Shown piece after piece: positions 62,594 through 64,000 of a stretch of DNA of 64,000 bases. Under the pieces are notes generated by a model. The model did not search any database and was not told where the DNA came from. It saw nothing but the letters and a program-made list of their open reading frames with translations. A program made the translations under genes and the position numbers. This DNA is from Companilactobacillus kedongensis (lineage in GTDB: Bacteria > Bacillota > Bacilli > Lactobacillales > Lactobacillaceae), in contig NZ_RHOR01000011.1 of the NCBI RefSeq assembly GCF_003946625.1, positions 1 to 64,000 of the forward strand. Reading direction: 5' to 3'. Positions within the stretch are counted from its first letter, which is position 1. The number at the start of each line of letters is the position of its first letter.

Positions 62594-64000
62594 CTATTCC
62601 TTATTCAATAAGTCATCAACGATATTTTGATCAATTGGATCAGTATCATCAATTTTCTCTAAAATAGTGTCGCCCTCTTCAGTACCGTTGAATTTAACAT
62701 TCTTTTCGATCCAATCACGTCTTGGCTTTACTTTATCACCCATCAATGTTGTTACACGGCGTTCTGCTAAGGCAGCGTCATCTATATTAACTCTAATTAA
62801 AATTCTAGACTCAGGATCCATGGTTGTTTTCCATAACTGGTCAGCATTCATTTCACCTAAACCTTTGAATCGTTGTAATTCATAACCTTTGCCCATCTTT
62901 TGAATCGAATCTTTTAATTCATCAGGTGTCCAAGCGTATTTGATCTGAGTTTTAGCACCTTTACCCTTTTGTAACTTGTACAAAGGTGGTAAAGCAATAT
63001 ATACGTGTCCTGACTCTACTAATGGACGCATATAACGATAGAAGAAGGTTAATAACAGGATCTGAATATGTGATCCGTCATCATCGGCATCAGTCATAAT
63101 AATAACCTTGTCATAGTTACGATCATCTAGTTTGAAATCAGCTCCAACTCCAGCACCGATCGTGTAGATCATTGTATTGATCTCTTCATTCTTATAAATA
63201 TCTTCAAGCTTAGCCTTTTGAGTATTTAGAACCTTTCCTCGCAAAGGTAGAATAGCTTGAAATTTACGGTCACGGCCTTGTTTGGCAGAACCACCAGCAG
63301 AATCACCCTCGACTAAGAACAATTCGTTTTTAGTGGAATCTTTAGATTGTGCAGGTGTTAGTTTACCAGACAACAGACCATCGTTTTTCTTACTCTTCTT
63401 GCCACTTCTAGTGCTCTCACGGGCTTTTCTAGCAGCTTCACGCGCTTCACGCGCCTTCAAAGACTTCTTAACTAATGTCTGAGCCTGTTCACCATTCTCC
63501 ATCAGGTAAAAGCTCATTTGCTCATAAACTAATTGATCAACAGCTGAACGGGCTTGAGGTGTTCCTAGTTTGCCTTTAGTCTGGCCTTCAAATTGTAAGA
63601 TCTCTTCAGGAATACGCACTGAAATAATAGCCGATAATCCTTCACGGACATCACTACCTTCAAGATTCTTACTATTTTCTTTAAGAAGTCCAACTTTTCT
63701 AGCATAGTCATTAAAAGCCTTTGTCAAACCAGACTTCATTCCTGACTCATGTGTCCCACCATCAGCGGTTCTAACATTATTAACAAATGAAATTATATTT
63801 TCCGAATAACCGTCATTATATTGACCAGAAAATTCAATTTCAATCTCAGAATTAGTTCCTTCAATATAGAAAATGCCACCGATGGTATCTTTATCTTCAT
63901 TCAAATATTTAACGAAGGATTGGATACCGTCTTCATAGTGGAAAATATCTTCTTTTGGTTCTTCACCACGATTATCAGTAATAGTGAACTTTACACCTTT
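62594..64000 (-). CDS. parE: DNA topoisomerase IV subunit B, N-terminus outside the window
   Basis: 468 residues present; the frame is open to base 64000, so about the first 190 residues (most of the ATPase domain) are missing. Seen here: the transducer domain start (KEDIFHYEDGIQSFVKYLN), GGTHESGMKSGLTKAFNDYAR, LTPAQSKDS, and the TOPRIM domain with LVEGDSAGGSAKQGRDRKFQAI, MTDADDDGSHI and RFKGLGEMNADQLWKTTMDP. It forms the ParC2E2 enzyme with the next gene. Confidence 0.97.
   Translation of the reverse strand, partial: KGVKFTITDNRGEEPKEDIFHYEDGIQSFVKYLNEDKDTIGGIFYIEGTNSEIEIEFSGQYNDGYSENIISFVNNVRTADGGTHESGMKSGLTKAFNDYARKVGLLKENSKNLEGSDVREGLSAIISVRIPEEILQFEGQTKGKLGTPQARSAVDQLVYEQMSFYLMENGEQAQTLVKKSLKAREAREAARKARESTRSGKKSKKNDGLLSGKLTPAQSKDSTKNELFLVEGDSAGGSAKQGRDRKFQAILPLRGKVLNTQKAKLEDIYKNEEINTMIYTIGAGVGADFKLDDRNYDKVIIMTDADDDGSHIQILLLTFFYRYMRPLVESGHVYIALPPLYKLQKGKGAKTQIKYAWTPDELKDSIQKMGKGYELQRFKGLGEMNADQLWKTTMDPESRILIRVNIDDAALAERRVTTLMGDKVKPRRDWIEKNVKFNGTEEGDTILEKIDDTDPIDQNIVDDLLNKE

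Overview
The window looks like chromosome of a low-GC, fermentative Lactobacillaceae bacterium (an inference from gene content and order; a Companilactobacillus-like genus is possible but not shown). Pointers are a complete mevalonate operon ending in type 2 IPP isomerase, RexAB instead of a classical AddAB with Fe-S cysteines, the single-recombinase gene xerS, a manganese-type pyrophosphatase, SLAP-type surface domains, and the Firmicutes block dinG-ypmB-dnaD-nth / ponA-recU / ypsA-gpsB-rnpB-ypsC.

Layout. 1-4.4 kb is accessory: the tail of a surface protein, a serine recombinase with an adjacent inverted-repeat-bounded terminator, a Gly-Cys-rich small membrane protein, a second surface protein, a tautomerase and a DUF2075 ATPase. 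4.9-12 kb holds regulators (TetR, Rgg-like), signal peptidase I, an acyltransferase, a methyltransferase-like protein and RsmF. 12-16 kb is mvaK1-mvaD-mvaK2-fni (minus strand). 16-28 kb is a repair block (rexB, rexA, dinG, ypmB, dnaD, nth). 28-36 kb is cell wall and division (ponA, recU, ypsA, gpsB), RNase P RNA, ypsC, corA and lplA. 36-40 kb is RNase H-like, ebsA, fhs, lspA, rluD. 40-44 kb is pyrR followed by two genes that look like the small and large subunits of carbamoyl-phosphate synthetase but have lost catalytic residues. 44-50 kb is rqcH, degV, a secreted CAP/SLAP protein, a broken MFS transporter and xerS. A 1.2 kb gene-free stretch with imperfect repeats follows, then recQ, a HAD phosphatase, the ogt/adaA alkylation-repair divergon, a tyrosine recombinase-like protein without catalytic residues, a LOG protein, a glucose transporter with an overlapping cre/promoter, ppaC, a LysR regulator, parC and the 3' part of parE.

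Most notable: (i) the PyrR-linked CarA/CarB pseudo-enzyme pair, intact as reading frames yet lacking the glutaminase Cys and His and key ATP-grasp residues; (ii) a second, catalytically empty tyrosine recombinase in the same window as an intact XerS; (iii) parallel loss of Fe-S cluster cysteines in RexB and Nth, with no cluster in DinG, in one contiguous repair block; (iv) a GpsB with a 100-residue Asn/Met-rich tail close to a PBP1A that also ends in an Asn-rich tail; (v) a serine recombinase beside a terminator bounded by 17-bp inverted repeats. All functional statements come from reading the sequence and family knowledge; no search was run.
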